From NORP240 sp038134485 (GTDB taxonomy: Bacteria; Pseudomonadota; Gammaproteobacteria; Pseudomonadales; Pseudohongiellaceae), in contig JAYPVG010000013.1 in assembly GCA_038134485.1 (NCBI GenBank), positions 1 through 64,000 on the forward strand: a stretch of DNA of 64,000 bases. Direction: 5' to 3'. The translations under genes and the position numbers were made by a program. The notes below the pieces were generated by a model. The model saw nothing but the letters and a program-made list of their open reading frames with translations, was not told the DNA's origin and did no database searches. The first letter of the stretch is position 1. Each line of letters starts with the position of its first letter. Positions 15,255 to 24,616 of the stretch are shown piece after piece.

Positions 15255-17000
15255 ATGCTCAACTTCCGTGTTTTTATCCAGTTTCTGTTTGCAGTTCTGC
15301 TTGCCGGCGGTGCAAGTTCCACCGCCATTGCCCAGCGAATTAGCGATTTTTCGCTTATCGACCATCAGGGCAAGTTTCATCAGGTCAGCCGCTATGCGGA
15401 CCACGATGCGATGGTGCTATTCATTTACGATAGCAACAGCGAAGTGGTGCAGGATGCGCTGCGCGATCTCAACCGCGAAATCGAAAGATTTAGCGATCAG
15501 AATGTCGCCTTCTTTATGCTTGAATCCTCCGGGCTTGCCGACAAAGTAAGAATCTCCGCGGCGGCGGAAGCCGACGAACTTACGATTCCGGTGCTGATCG
15601 ATGATACCCAGACCGTGTCCGAACTGCTGGGCGTCACCCGCGCGGCTCAGGTTGTAGTCATTGATCCGGCCGCCCGAGCAGTGATTTACAATGGCTCACT
15701 GAATGACCGGTTCACGGCGGGAAGCGATCGGCGTCGCGCCCGCAATCATTACCTCAGGGAAGTTCTGGAATCAGTGGTAGAGGGTGGTGAAGTAACCGTG
15801 GCAGGGCAACCCAGCAGCGGTGAGGCCGTTGCCTTCAATTCCCGTGATCAGCATTCGGCATCGGGGCTCGACTACGCGGCCGACATCGTGCCTATCGTTG
15901 AGCGCCGCTGTGTTTCCTGCCACCAGGACGGCGGTATTGCGCCGTTCGCCATGAACAGCCACCAGATGTTACAAGGGTGGTCGCCCATGATCAGAGAGAC
16001 TTTGCTCTCCAAGCGCATGCCTCCTGCACAAATTGATCCGGATTACGTGCATCTCTTCCAGGATCAAAGCTTGATCACGACTGAAGAAACCCAGGCGCTC
16101 CTGCACTGGATTGATGCCGGATCACAAAACAACAGCGGCTTCGATCCGCTGGCGGAAATGATTCAACAAGCGCCTGAATGGGAATTATCAGAACGCTGGG
16201 GTGAGCCGGATATGTTAGTGCAGATCCCACCCCAGGAAATTCCCGCTACCGGTGTGGTGGACTACCGCAATATCGTGTTACCACTCAACAACGAAGAAGA
16301 GCTCTGGGTCAAAGGTGTCGAGTTCAAGCCCGGCGACCGTCAGGTTCTTCACCATATCATCGCCTTTACGTTTGGCGGCAATGGCATTAATCAGTTTGAA
16401 ATACTGAATCAGGGAATTGGTATGGGCGCCTACGCTCCCGGCAATGCACCAAATACATTTCCCGACAATACCGGATATCCCCTGCGCGCAGGGGGCGGAC
16501 TGTTGTTACAAATGCACTACACCACGTCCGGTAAGGAAACTGTCGACGCCTCGGAGATAGCGATATATCTGCATGATGAAAAGCCCGAGAAGACTGTGTA
16601 CGGTGGGTCCGCTTCCGATCTGAACATCGCCATTCCACCTCATGCCAAGCGTCACCAGATGACGGCTTCTAAAGTATTCGAGGAAGATATCTACTTGAGC
16701 ATGCTTGGACCTCACATGCACTATCGAGGCTATGATGCGGACTTTACGCTGGTTTATCCGGACGGAACGAGAGAACAGGTTCTGAATGTACCCAACTACC
16801 AGTTCAACTGGCAAACCACCTATGACTTCAAGGAACCCATGTTTGTCCCGGCAGGAACCGAAATCGTATTCAATGCGACATTCGACAATTCAGAGACAAA
16901 TCCGTTCAATCCCGATCCGACGGTTGAGCTTAACTTTGGTGAGCAAACCTGGCAGGAGATGTTCTTCGGCTTTTATCAGTACTACGAAGCGGATAAGTAG
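15255..17000 (+). CDS. Exported redoxin / cytochrome c / PHM-like copper type II monooxygenase, second copy
   Basis: A 581-residue paralogue of the gene at 4507 with the same architecture. Signal peptide 1-27; redoxin-like segment about 29-170, here without any cysteine; c-heme motif CVSCH 219-223; copper monooxygenase core about 320-575. The PHM-type ligands are HH 366-367, H421, HMH 487-489 and M569. The strings following the heme motif (APFAMNSHQMLQGWSPMIRE) and before the core (EIPATGVVDY) are nearly identical to copy 1. The cysteine-free redoxin fold cannot do thiol chemistry, so it probably serves as a structural or docking domain. It marks the far side of the PAL-like cluster and ends in a strong terminator. 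Confidence 0.82.
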   Translation: MLNFRVFIQFLFAVLLAGGASSTAIAQRISDFSLIDHQGKFHQVSRYADHDAMVLFIYDSNSEVVQDALRDLNREIERFSDQNVAFFMLESSGLADKVRISAAAEADELTIPVLIDDTQTVSELLGVTRAAQVVVIDPAARAVIYNGSLNDRFTAGSDRRRARNHYLREVLESVVEGGEVTVAGQPSSGEAVAFNSRDQHSASGLDYAADIVPIVERRCVSCHQDGGIAPFAMNSHQMLQGWSPMIRETLLSKRMPPAQIDPDYVHLFQDQSLITTEETQALLHWIDAGSQNNSGFDPLAEMIQQAPEWELSERWGEPDMLVQIPPQEIPATGVVDYRNIVLPLNNEEELWVKGVEFKPGDRQVLHHIIAFTFGGNGINQFEILNQGIGMGAYAPGNAPNTFPDNTGYPLRAGGGLLLQMHYTTSGKETVDASEIAIYLHDEKPEKTVYGGSASDLNIAIPPHAKRHQMTASKVFEEDIYLSMLGPHMHYRGYDADFTLVYPDGTREQVLNVPNYQFNWQTTYDFKEPMFVPAGTEIVFNATFDNSETNPFNPDPTVELNFGEQTWQEMFFGFYQYYEADK

Positions 17001-17020
17001 AGGCTGATCTTGACCGACAT

Positions 17021-17050
17021 GAAAAGCCCGGGCTCAGCCCGGGCTTTTCA
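17021..17050. terminator. Bidirectional terminator between convergent genes
   Basis: A perfect 13-bp stem (GAAAAGCCCGGGC, loop TCA, GCCCGGGCTTTTC) lies between the rightward gene ending at 17000 and the leftward gene ending at 17096. T residues follow the stem on both strands. Confidence 0.9.
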
Positions 17051-17095
17051 TTTTCAAGAAATTCCCAGGAATTGATCAATTGTCCGGGCTGGACG

Positions 17096-18079
17096 TCAGG
17101 GCAAGGCAAGAACCAATCGGAATCCGATGCTATCATTACGCACCCCCGGATCCACTCCTCCCCGAACAGCTGCGCGGATATTGGCGGCGCTATCCGCATA
17201 AGATCCTCCTCGCATGACCCACAGTGCATCGCCAGAAAGGTTATCGCGATCATCATCGGAGGTATAGGGATAAGGTTGAAGCGGGCTGCGAGTCAGCTCC
17301 CACACATTGCCGCTCATGTCCAAAAGATCATATTGGCACTCCGGGCAGGCATAGCTCCCAACGGGTTGTGTCGATGAAGATGCGAAATTGGCACGTCCCT
17401 GCGCTGGCTGATTGCCCCAGGGATAAATCAACCCATCCCGGCCTCGCGCTGCTTTCTCCCACTGGGCTTCAGTAGGCAAACTGATTTGCCATCCGGAATC
17501 GAGTAGCTCTGCAAGCATTTGAGGAGTCGAATCGCTTTGCATTAGACGATTCTGTAGCCAGCGCGCGTAAGCCAGAGCATCGGTCCAGGTCACATAGGCG
17601 ACAGGATGAGTTGGCCCGGCAGCGAGAGTTTCCGAAGCAACCGCCCGCCCCGTGTCATTAACGAACTCCTGATACTGGGCGACGGTGACCTCGTATCGAC
17701 CAATGTAAAATTCCGGCAGGTCGACGGTTCCCTGCCTTGCGAACTGTGACCAGCGCTCGTTCTCGTACGCCTGGCGATCAATGGCAGGATCGGATCCCAT
17801 CAGAAATTCACCCGTGGAAATGACCACGAACCCCAGTAGCGGCTCGTCAGGCAATTGCCAGAAAATATCGCTAAACCCGGTTAGATTTTCATAGGAGCTG
17901 ACAATTGCAGAATTTTCCCGTTGCAACGCCTTGCGACCCTGCACACCCATCCAAAATGCCACGAACACTATCAGGACTGTCAGGATAATAAAGCCGACAC
18001 TGCCGCTTCTGTATTCGTTAATCCTCGCTGGCGGGTCGATTGCTGACCCGGCTTGAGGATCACCCGGATTCGAAGTCAT
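17096..18079 (-). CDS. Membrane-anchored SUMF1-domain protein (FGE fold, no catalytic cysteines)
   Basis: A 327-residue protein with one N-terminal transmembrane helix (about 27-47) and a C-lectin-like SUMF1 domain (about 80-325). Signatures are GEFLMGSD (91-98), PEFYIGRYEVTVAQYQEFV, LPTEAQWEKAARG and DMSGNVWELT, ending in RGGSYAD...IGFRLV. True formylglycine-generating enzymes have a pair of cysteines after the RGGSW motif; here the sequence is SYADSAANIRAAVRGG with none, so sulfatase activation is unlikely. The start overlaps the stop of the upstream RnfD-like gene by four bases (ATGA), indicating translational coupling. Confidence 0.82.
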   Translation of the reverse strand: MTSNPGDPQAGSAIDPPARINEYRSGSVGFIILTVLIVFVAFWMGVQGRKALQRENSAIVSSYENLTGFSDIFWQLPDEPLLGFVVISTGEFLMGSDPAIDRQAYENERWSQFARQGTVDLPEFYIGRYEVTVAQYQEFVNDTGRAVASETLAAGPTHPVAYVTWTDALAYARWLQNRLMQSDSTPQMLAELLDSGWQISLPTEAQWEKAARGRDGLIYPWGNQPAQGRANFASSSTQPVGSYACPECQYDLLDMSGNVWELTRSPLQPYPYTSDDDRDNLSGDALWVMRGGSYADSAANIRAAVRGGVDPGVRNDSIGFRLVLALP

Positions 18080-19704
18080 AAACTGGCTACTTGCGCTCTG
18101 CAGGCAAATGCCCAGCCATGCTCACAGGCTCTCCGATAAAGCTCCGATTGGGCCATATCCATCAGATTGAGGCCTCCCTGCCTGAGCATGAGCCGCAAAT
18201 CGAGCTCGCGGGGGTTTTCGTGAGAAATGATTGAAGGATCCAGCAGGTTGACGCAGCCCGCCTGGAATTTGAGTTCGCAAGCTCGTGACAAATATCCCAG
18301 TGCAAGCTCACGATCCGGCACCACAATTTGTCCCTGAAGATAATGAATACCCAGTTCGTTACAGGCCCAGGCAGAATTATCACCGCAGTACGTAGACTCC
18401 AGCTGCAACAATCGATCACAACTATTACTCAAACCGTCTGCGCAGGCCTGCTGCCAGAAAGGAATACTGTCACCAGTATGGCGACCATCGGTCTTGCCAA
18501 GCATAGACATGCTGCCAAAGATAAGAACCCAGACCGCCATGTGCGCCAGATTAGGTCGCCAGGCAGCCCATTTGTCGTTCCACACATTCACCAGATTCTC
18601 GGAGCCAATAGATCGAACATAGCGGTCTATCCAGATAACGCTCAAATTGAGCAGCGGAACGCAGAGCAGCTTGTCGTAAAACGTCGGGACACCCACTGCA
18701 CCCAGTAATGAGTACAAAACGAATACCCCCAGACCGTAAAGCGCGCCAAATATAGTTTTCCCCAGTGGCGTCCGCGGCGAGGTCGAGGGATCGGTTACCA
18801 ACAGGTGCAGTCCAAGAAAAACTGCAGCCGGAATCTCAGAGTCGATAAAATAGGGAACTCCGGACACCGCGGAGTAAATCGCACTGCCGCCGAAGAGCAC
18901 TATTGCAGCCGTGCCCGCCACGAGGGTAATTGAAAAGAAATACATCACTACCAGTCCAATAAGGAACAGGAAGGTATAGATATTGGGCGCCAGAGTCAGG
19001 GTCGATGCGATTTCCCGCCCCCAGGTCAGATCAGTAGTTCCGGTTGCTATCAGCACCAGGGAAAACAGCCCCAGCGCAAACGCGGAGGGGTTAAAGATAT
19101 GTACTCTCCTGCCTTCCCGCTGCCAACGAACAAATTCTTTACCCATAAATCCGGCCGCGATCATCAGGAACTGCATGTAAAACCAGTCGTCGCGAAACCA
19201 CAGGAACAGGTTGATGCTGAAAATAATGGGAATTGGTCCGAAACCCAGCGTGTACTGCTCCCTTCTGTTCCAGGCCAGCAGCATGTCGAAACTGTAGGCA
19301 AACAATATCTGCCCTAACAGCAACCACAAATGCTCATATACCGGCTGCCAGAAATAGCCCCAGTAGAGATAAAGACTGCCCTGCACCATCGCCTGAATAT
19401 AGTGCTGGGGCCGCAATACTATATCGAAGGCGCGGGCAGTTCCCTGGCTCCTGAAAAGCAGAAAACTGTAACCCGCCCAGGCAGCGATAAACAGGGACGC
19501 GCCCCAAAATGACCAGGCCAACGTAGGATTGAGCTGAACTCGTGGACTCAGTGACAGGGTAAAAATGGCCGCGGCCAGCAACAGCGGAATCAGCATGGGT
19601 TGCAGAGAACTGGTGGTCTTCTGGAGCGTCACCGCCCCAACGGGGGAGCTGATCTGAGGAGCTGCTGATGATTTCCTGCTGCGCCGTTTCTTGCCTGCGG
19701 CCAT
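18076..19704 (-). CDS. RnfD/NqrB-like membrane protein fused to Sel1-like repeats
   Basis: A 542-residue protein with a basic cytoplasmic N-terminus, about ten transmembrane segments (about 35-400) and a soluble C-terminal tail (about 415-542). The membrane part carries FNPSAFALG (204-212) and LLVTDPSTSPRTPLGK (301-316), recalling the RnfD/NqrB family in which a TDPxTSP-type motif is conserved; those proteins bind flavin and quinone in sodium-pumping electron-transfer complexes. The tail has Sel1/TPR-like repeats with paired Ala-Cys residues (ACADGLSNSC, ACNELGIHYLQG, ACELKFQAGC). No other rnf/nqr gene is nearby, so it does not belong to a standard complex. It is coupled to the SUMF1 gene through an ATGA overlap. 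Confidence 0.65.
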   Translation of the reverse strand: MAAGKKRRSRKSSAAPQISSPVGAVTLQKTTSSLQPMLIPLLLAAAIFTLSLSPRVQLNPTLAWSFWGASLFIAAWAGYSFLLFRSQGTARAFDIVLRPQHYIQAMVQGSLYLYWGYFWQPVYEHLWLLLGQILFAYSFDMLLAWNRREQYTLGFGPIPIIFSINLFLWFRDDWFYMQFLMIAAGFMGKEFVRWQREGRRVHIFNPSAFALGLFSLVLIATGTTDLTWGREIASTLTLAPNIYTFLFLIGLVVMYFFSITLVAGTAAIVLFGGSAIYSAVSGVPYFIDSEIPAAVFLGLHLLVTDPSTSPRTPLGKTIFGALYGLGVFVLYSLLGAVGVPTFYDKLLCVPLLNLSVIWIDRYVRSIGSENLVNVWNDKWAAWRPNLAHMAVWVLIFGSMSMLGKTDGRHTGDSIPFWQQACADGLSNSCDRLLQLESTYCGDNSAWACNELGIHYLQGQIVVPDRELALGYLSRACELKFQAGCVNLLDPSIISHENPRELDLRLMLRQGGLNLMDMAQSELYRRACEHGWAFACRAQVASL

Positions 19705-20075
19705 TATGAAAATTCCTGCTGATGTGAGTCTTGAGTGCGAGAAGCATAAACCACCTTATCGCCTAATTCAATTTGACGGCAAAGGCTTAAACCGTTGGCC
19801 AAAAAGGTTTTTTTGAATCACCACCGGGGCGACGCCAATCCTTCTCATGAGCGTAGCTTCTCAACTTGAAAGAACCAGTGATGTGACAAGATGAGCCAGA
19901 AAGTGGCGAAATTCACTCACCGCAGACCCGGGCGTAAATTCATTTTGAATAATAGTATCAATTGGTTATGAAACTGGCACAATTTCTGAATGGACCCAGC
20001 GATATAATCAGATACCTGATTCACACTTATCTGCAATGACAATTAAGAACGCAACGAGAATTGGAGAACGGCATA
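19705..20075. other. Divergent intergenic region, no gene seen
   Basis: 371 bp between the leftward RnfD-like gene and the rightward gene at 20076. A TATAAT at 20003-20008 is a possible -10 for the rightward gene, 68 bases before its start, but without a good -35. I see no ORF with a ribosome site and no RNA-like structure. Confidence 0.45.
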
Positions 20076-20645
20076 ATGACCGACCATGAACAGGAAACCA
20101 GTAACCATCGCGACAATGAACCTTCTGAGCATGAATTCCAGGGATTCTCCAGCGATGGCAGAAAGACTGCGGAAGCCGAGGCAGAGACAGAAGCGAAGGC
20201 TCACACGCAACAACAAGAGCATAAGATTTCGGGAAAGCTGGGGAACCGAGATAATCGAGAAAATCAGAACATCTGGCCCCAACTTCGCAAGCTACTGGTT
20301 TTTCAGTTCAAGTTATACATCGATGCTGCACGGGACCTGTTGATGAGCCCGATGTCGATCGTGGTGTTTATTATCGACGTGGTGCAAGGCAACCAAGATA
20401 AAGACTCTCTTTTTGAATCGCTGTTGCAGATAGGGCGCAGGACGGAGAAAGCCATCAACCTGTTTAACCAGCACAATGTCTCTGACGAAAACATTCGGGG
20501 TATAGACTCAATTCTCCTGCATGTGGAAGACGCGGTACGGAGGGAGTACACCGAAGGCAGCGTATCAGCCAATGCACGAGACTCCATTGAGAAATCTCTC
20601 GACAGGCTGCGAACCAGCCTCAAACAGTCTGGTAAGAAAGACTAA
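20076..20645 (+). CDS. Hypothetical protein with acidic N-terminus and helical C-terminal domain
   Basis: A 189-residue protein that I do not recognise. Residues 1-65 are hydrophilic, low-complexity and rich in Glu, Gln and Asn, probably disordered. Residues 75-110 include an amphipathic-to-hydrophobic stretch (LLVFQFKLYIDAARDLLMSPMSIVVFIIDVV) that may lie on or in the membrane, followed by a helical, charged tail. No signal peptide. The ATG at 20076 follows a GGAG by 8 bases; an in-frame TTG at 20061 overlaps that site. It is monocistronic, with a terminator downstream. Confidence 0.6.
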   Translation: MTDHEQETSNHRDNEPSEHEFQGFSSDGRKTAEAEAETEAKAHTQQQEHKISGKLGNRDNRENQNIWPQLRKLLVFQFKLYIDAARDLLMSPMSIVVFIIDVVQGNQDKDSLFESLLQIGRRTEKAINLFNQHNVSDENIRGIDSILLHVEDAVRREYTEGSVSANARDSIEKSLDRLRTSLKQSGKKD

Positions 20646-20699
20646 TAACTCTCCACGGGAGCCAAATGCCATTCGCTCACCACTTTTCACACGCTCCAT

Positions 20700-20734
20700 A
20701 AAAAAACGGCGATGATATCTCATCGCCGTTTTTC
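20700..20734. terminator. Bidirectional terminator between convergent genes
   Basis: AACGGCGATGA and TCATCGCCGTT pair around a 4-nt loop, with A residues before and T residues after. It serves the rightward gene at 20076 and, read the other way, the TonB receptor ending at 20786. Confidence 0.88.
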
Positions 20735-20785
20735 AATTCCGGTAAATATGAGGCGGCTGCGCCTCAACCTACCGTCAGTGACGCC

Positions 20786-23700
20786 TTAGAACGACCACAG
20801 TGCGCGGGCATACCAGCGACGACCTCGGCCATCAAAAACCTGGGCGTCATACTGCAGGGCACCTTCCTCGTACCGAGGAATCTCTGCATTGAACGCATCC
20901 AGCAGGCCGACTGTGAAGCGGGTCGTACCCCAGCTCGCGTTGTCCCAGTCGTGGGAATAGTTGTACTGAAAATCCCAGCTGTCGTAGCTATCGATCTTGC
21001 GAGTCAACAATCCACGGCGGAAGTCGCTGGAGGTCTGGTAGGAATTGTCATAAAAGAGGTTCTGATAGGAACCAATATGACGGTTGATCGCAGTCACACT
21101 GTGACGGTCTCTGGCCCAGGACAGGGTCAGACGTCCCTTGTTATCAGGAAGCGATCGCACCAGGTTGTTGTCGCCGGTAGTTCCCGCGGCATCAAAAAGC
21201 CCCGTATCCAGAAGACCTTTCTCCAGCCCGGGCACGTCACTGATTTCGTACTGACGCACATGGGTGAAGTCGATGCCTGCCCGGAAACGACCCCAGTCGT
21301 TATCCCAGTTATAACCCAGCTTGACATCAACACCGTCCGCTTCTATCTGACCGGCGTTGATTGCGCTCAAGGTGAGCGTGATCAGACTCGCATTGGTAAC
21401 ACCAAAGGCCCGCTGAATCCCGTTTACGTAGTAGGCACGGGGGTCCACGACACAGTTGAGACGTTCCGGTGAGTCTGCGCCGTACTGCGCTGTGAGAGCA
21501 TCGGGGTCACAGGCGTAGTAAGGATTCGGCCAGGCGCTCTGATTAGCAGGAATGGAGTTATTGTAAATGTAGTTACTCTTGTCCTGCGAGGCTGCCACGA
21601 AGGCCTCAATTTCCGGCTTGAGGGCCGAGATTGGCGGTTCGGGCAACACTCGGTCTCGCACATCGAAACGCCAGAAGTCTGCCTGCACACTCAAGCCCTC
21701 GAGGGCCCCGTCTGGTGTCCATATAAATCCGGTGCTGTAGGTGTCGGCGTATTCGTTGCCCACATCCGGAGCTGGTCCACCCAAAGTGTAGGTGAATTCG
21801 GTCTCGGAATTGTCATCCGTCGGTGTATCACCCTCACCTCGATACGGATCCACCAAACCGGCTCGCACCTTCTGATTGGAAATCGGATCTCGGAAGACCA
21901 CACTCGAAGATTCAAGACCCTGCTGGATAATCGCGATATTGGGTGCCCTGAAGGATTGCGACCAGGATGCGCGCATTAACAGGGTGTCAACAGGGCGCCA
22001 GCTCAACGCGACTTTGGGTGATACTTCGCTACCCACATTGCCACCGTAATCCTCATACCGCAAGGCTACCTGGCTTTCTACGTTTTCCCAGAAAGGTATG
22101 GAAAATTCCGTAAAGACCGCAGTCGTGTCCCGATCGAAATCATACTCAAAGGAGCAAAGCGCACACTCAAAATTGTTCGCAACCTTGTGATAGACCGTCT
22201 CAAAACCATTAGCCTCGGTGGGCCATTCCAGAATTCGCTGTGGCAAACCTGGTATATTCAGGTCATTCGAATGAGACAAGGTATTCCGATTGCGGTACTG
22301 CGCGCCGAACGCGAATTGCGCCATACCACCGCGCATTTCAAACAGCTCGCCGGATACTACCGCATCAAATACTTCAAGCTTGTTGCGCTTGTCGGTTCGC
22401 AGCACTTCGAGATTCATCCAGTCCATCAGTTCCCGAGGGTTTGCCAGGGACGGATCCGTCAGCGAAGTCAGGTATGGATTGTAGAACATACATCCATCCT
22501 GGCCTTGATTCGTGCTCGTCAGTGCATAGGACAGACTTTCTCGGGTCGTGAACACGAACTCGGGGAAGAATGTCTGGATAAGCCCGGGCGCATAGTAATC
22601 CCAGGCCGAAGGAACTGCTGCCAAAAACGGGTATGGAGAATTCTGGGCATCAACAAAGTTGAAGTCTGCGACGCCATTGGGGGTACAGTTAGGACCACCC
22701 AGTCCATTCGCCGCCATCTCGGCCCGCTCCCGGTTGAAGGTCCTGTAACTGGCTTCCAGGCTTGATTCGCTGAATGCGTAGCTGACATCGTAGTCAAGAA
22801 CCCGGCCACCAAGCTCGAAATCACCCCGCAGCCCCACCTGGAAACTGCCTGAATTGGTCTCCGTGGTATTGAATTCACCACCGACGCGCGGCAGTCCGTC
22901 GCGCACAGATTGGTAGGACGCTACGTTTGGTCCGCCATTGTAACCGGCCACCGGTGCGTTGGGGATGCTGGTTGGCGGAATGAGACCAATCCGGTCAGCG
23001 AAGTAACCCAGCTCAAGTGGAGCACCCACCGCGTACCCAATTCCGGGCGCAACCGGCGTCCTCCGGTACGCTCCCGGCTGCGCCAGGAATACCGTCGGGC
23101 CCCGCGATGCATTGTACCCGTCGTCAGCTCTTATGGTGGACAAATTAGAGTAATGCCCGAAAGCATAGAGTTCGGTACCGTCGTCAAACGCATGGTTCAG
23201 CGAGGCGGCAAAACTATTACGCTCTGTTTCGTTGGCGATAAACTGGTACTCCGAAGTGTCTTCACGACAGACTCCACCGCGCTCTCCCCGCTGCTCGCGC
23301 AGGGTACCTATTATTAGAGGGGTTCCGTCTGCTGAAGTTACCGTGCTACAGCCAGGATCGGTGAATACCGGATCAGGATCGCCGCCGTTAGCAACGTTGT
23401 ACGCCATAACGTCAGTGTTCAACCAGCCCGGTGCCAGCTGCGCACCAAAGGCAGGAACTGCGATTAGGGTTCCAGCCGAACCCACCGTGTCGAGAAATTG
23501 CGAGTTTTCATCGATGAAGTTGCCGTAGGAGACATTCACGGGATCGCGTTCGAAGCGTTCGGCAGACAATACGATATTGGTATTGCCGTCACCGGAAGAC
23601 CATCCCCATATTGCGCTCAAGGTGGCGTCGAATAGATCTCCAGCTGCCTCGATGCCCTGCAGGTCGCCGTAGAGCTCAAAACCTTCAAATTCCGTCCGCA

Positions 23701-24235
23701 TGATCACGTTGACCACACCGGCAACCGCATCGGCACCGTACAGTGCTGATCCGCCATCCGTCAGTACCTCAATACGCTCGGTCATCACCAGAGGAATGGA
23801 GTTCAGATCGACGAATTCGCCGCCAGTTCGGGTTGTGGCTCCCGCCGGCGCCATTCGCTTGCCGTTGATCAGTGTCAGCGTGGAGTTCTCGCCGAGGTTC
23901 CTCAGGTTGACGTTGGCAGTACCTTCTATCTGGCTATATTCACCTGGGTTCTCGCCAGACACCTGAGCGTTGGTTACTGAACCCGAGTTGATTTCCAGGT
24001 TCTTAATCACGTCCCAGATTACAGCCGCGCCCTGAGCTTCAATGCTCGCGCGATCCACGACCTGAACCGGAGACGGCGCGTCGAGAGGCGTACCCCTGAT
24101 GAAGGAACCTGTGACAATAACCTCTTCTATCTCTTCTTCGTCCTGCTGCGCCATCGCAGGCATCACGAATGTGGATCCAGCTAGCATCACCGCGAGCGTC
24201 ACCGCTCTGCGTTTGCCAGGATAATTGTTGCGCAT
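20786..24235 (-). CDS. TonB-dependent outer-membrane receptor
   Basis: A 1149-residue outer-membrane transporter that imports large or scarce substrates using the TonB-ExbBD energy relay. Signal peptide 1-29, then a TonB-box-like EEVIVTGS (37-44), a plug domain (about 50-190) with the typical RIEVLTDGGSALYGADAVAGVVN segment near 155-177, and a long beta-barrel ending in an aromatic Phe as outer-membrane proteins do. Length and plug motifs fit the large receptors abundant in marine gammaproteobacteria. No partner lipoprotein or hydrolase is adjacent on the strand, so the substrate is open. The upstream interval is shared with the HD-GYP gene. Confidence 0.92.
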   Translation of the reverse strand: MRNNYPGKRRAVTLAVMLAGSTFVMPAMAQQDEEEIEEVIVTGSFIRGTPLDAPSPVQVVDRASIEAQGAAVIWDVIKNLEINSGSVTNAQVSGENPGEYSQIEGTANVNLRNLGENSTLTLINGKRMAPAGATTRTGGEFVDLNSIPLVMTERIEVLTDGGSALYGADAVAGVVNVIMRTEFEGFELYGDLQGIEAAGDLFDATLSAIWGWSSGDGNTNIVLSAERFERDPVNVSYGNFIDENSQFLDTVGSAGTLIAVPAFGAQLAPGWLNTDVMAYNVANGGDPDPVFTDPGCSTVTSADGTPLIIGTLREQRGERGGVCREDTSEYQFIANETERNSFAASLNHAFDDGTELYAFGHYSNLSTIRADDGYNASRGPTVFLAQPGAYRRTPVAPGIGYAVGAPLELGYFADRIGLIPPTSIPNAPVAGYNGGPNVASYQSVRDGLPRVGGEFNTTETNSGSFQVGLRGDFELGGRVLDYDVSYAFSESSLEASYRTFNRERAEMAANGLGGPNCTPNGVADFNFVDAQNSPYPFLAAVPSAWDYYAPGLIQTFFPEFVFTTRESLSYALTSTNQGQDGCMFYNPYLTSLTDPSLANPRELMDWMNLEVLRTDKRNKLEVFDAVVSGELFEMRGGMAQFAFGAQYRNRNTLSHSNDLNIPGLPQRILEWPTEANGFETVYHKVANNFECALCSFEYDFDRDTTAVFTEFSIPFWENVESQVALRYEDYGGNVGSEVSPKVALSWRPVDTLLMRASWSQSFRAPNIAIIQQGLESSSVVFRDPISNQKVRAGLVDPYRGEGDTPTDDNSETEFTYTLGGPAPDVGNEYADTYSTGFIWTPDGALEGLSVQADFWRFDVRDRVLPEPPISALKPEIEAFVAASQDKSNYIYNNSIPANQSAWPNPYYACDPDALTAQYGADSPERLNCVVDPRAYYVNGIQRAFGVTNASLITLTLSAINAGQIEADGVDVKLGYNWDNDWGRFRAGIDFTHVRQYEISDVPGLEKGLLDTGLFDAAGTTGDNNLVRSLPDNKGRLTLSWARDRHSVTAINRHIGSYQNLFYDNSYQTSSDFRRGLLTRKIDSYDSWDFQYNYSHDWDNASWGTTRFTVGLLDAFNAEIPRYEEGALQYDAQVFDGRGRRWYARALWSF

Positions 24236-24616
24236 TTCAACCCCCTTGATATGGATTCTAATCCTATTATTAACGAGAATTGCTCTACTCTATCGACTGC
24301 GTAGTGCGAATCGGAAGAGTGGCCATAACCACGTATCTCTTCAGGCCGCCGCCAGTGTGAGCTGGCGCTAACGAAAAAAGCGATATAACCCTCGTAAGCG
24401 TCGCAGTATAGGCGATATCAATCAAGTGCTGCAATGTCTTTACGCTGGGCACTTGCGACGCTTTTGTCGCCCGTCTACATTTGGGATGTCGCAATAATTT
24501 CCGCGTTCCGGCCCGAAAATAGCCCACTTACTGCCATAAACGTGAATTGATCACTATTGGCAACTGCCTGGTGACGTGTACAATCCTACTCTAACCTGTT
24601 TTACCCGGCGATCTGA
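24236..24616. other. Divergent intergenic region, no gene seen
   Basis: 381 bp between the TonB receptor and the HD-GYP gene. It is moderately AT-rich next to both starts. Both promoters must lie here, but I cannot point to a convincing -35/-10 pair, Fur-type palindrome or riboswitch fold. Confidence 0.45.

Noticed and set aside
17096..18079. Genuine formylglycine-generating enzyme (sulfatase activator)
   Set aside because: The two cysteines required near the RGGS motif are absent and no sulfatase gene is nearby.
19975..19989. Sigma-54-like TGGCAC motif upstream of 20076
   Set aside because: The -24 half fits (TGGCAC) but the -12 part does not contain TTGCA at correct spacing.
22187..22765. 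192-codon open frame antisense to the TonB receptor
   Set aside because: It lies fully inside a strongly supported receptor and lacks a ribosome site or any recognisable domain.
24285..24527. 80-codon minus-strand frame upstream of the TonB receptor
   Set aside because: No start site with a Shine-Dalgarno and no family resemblance; it occupies the promoter interval.
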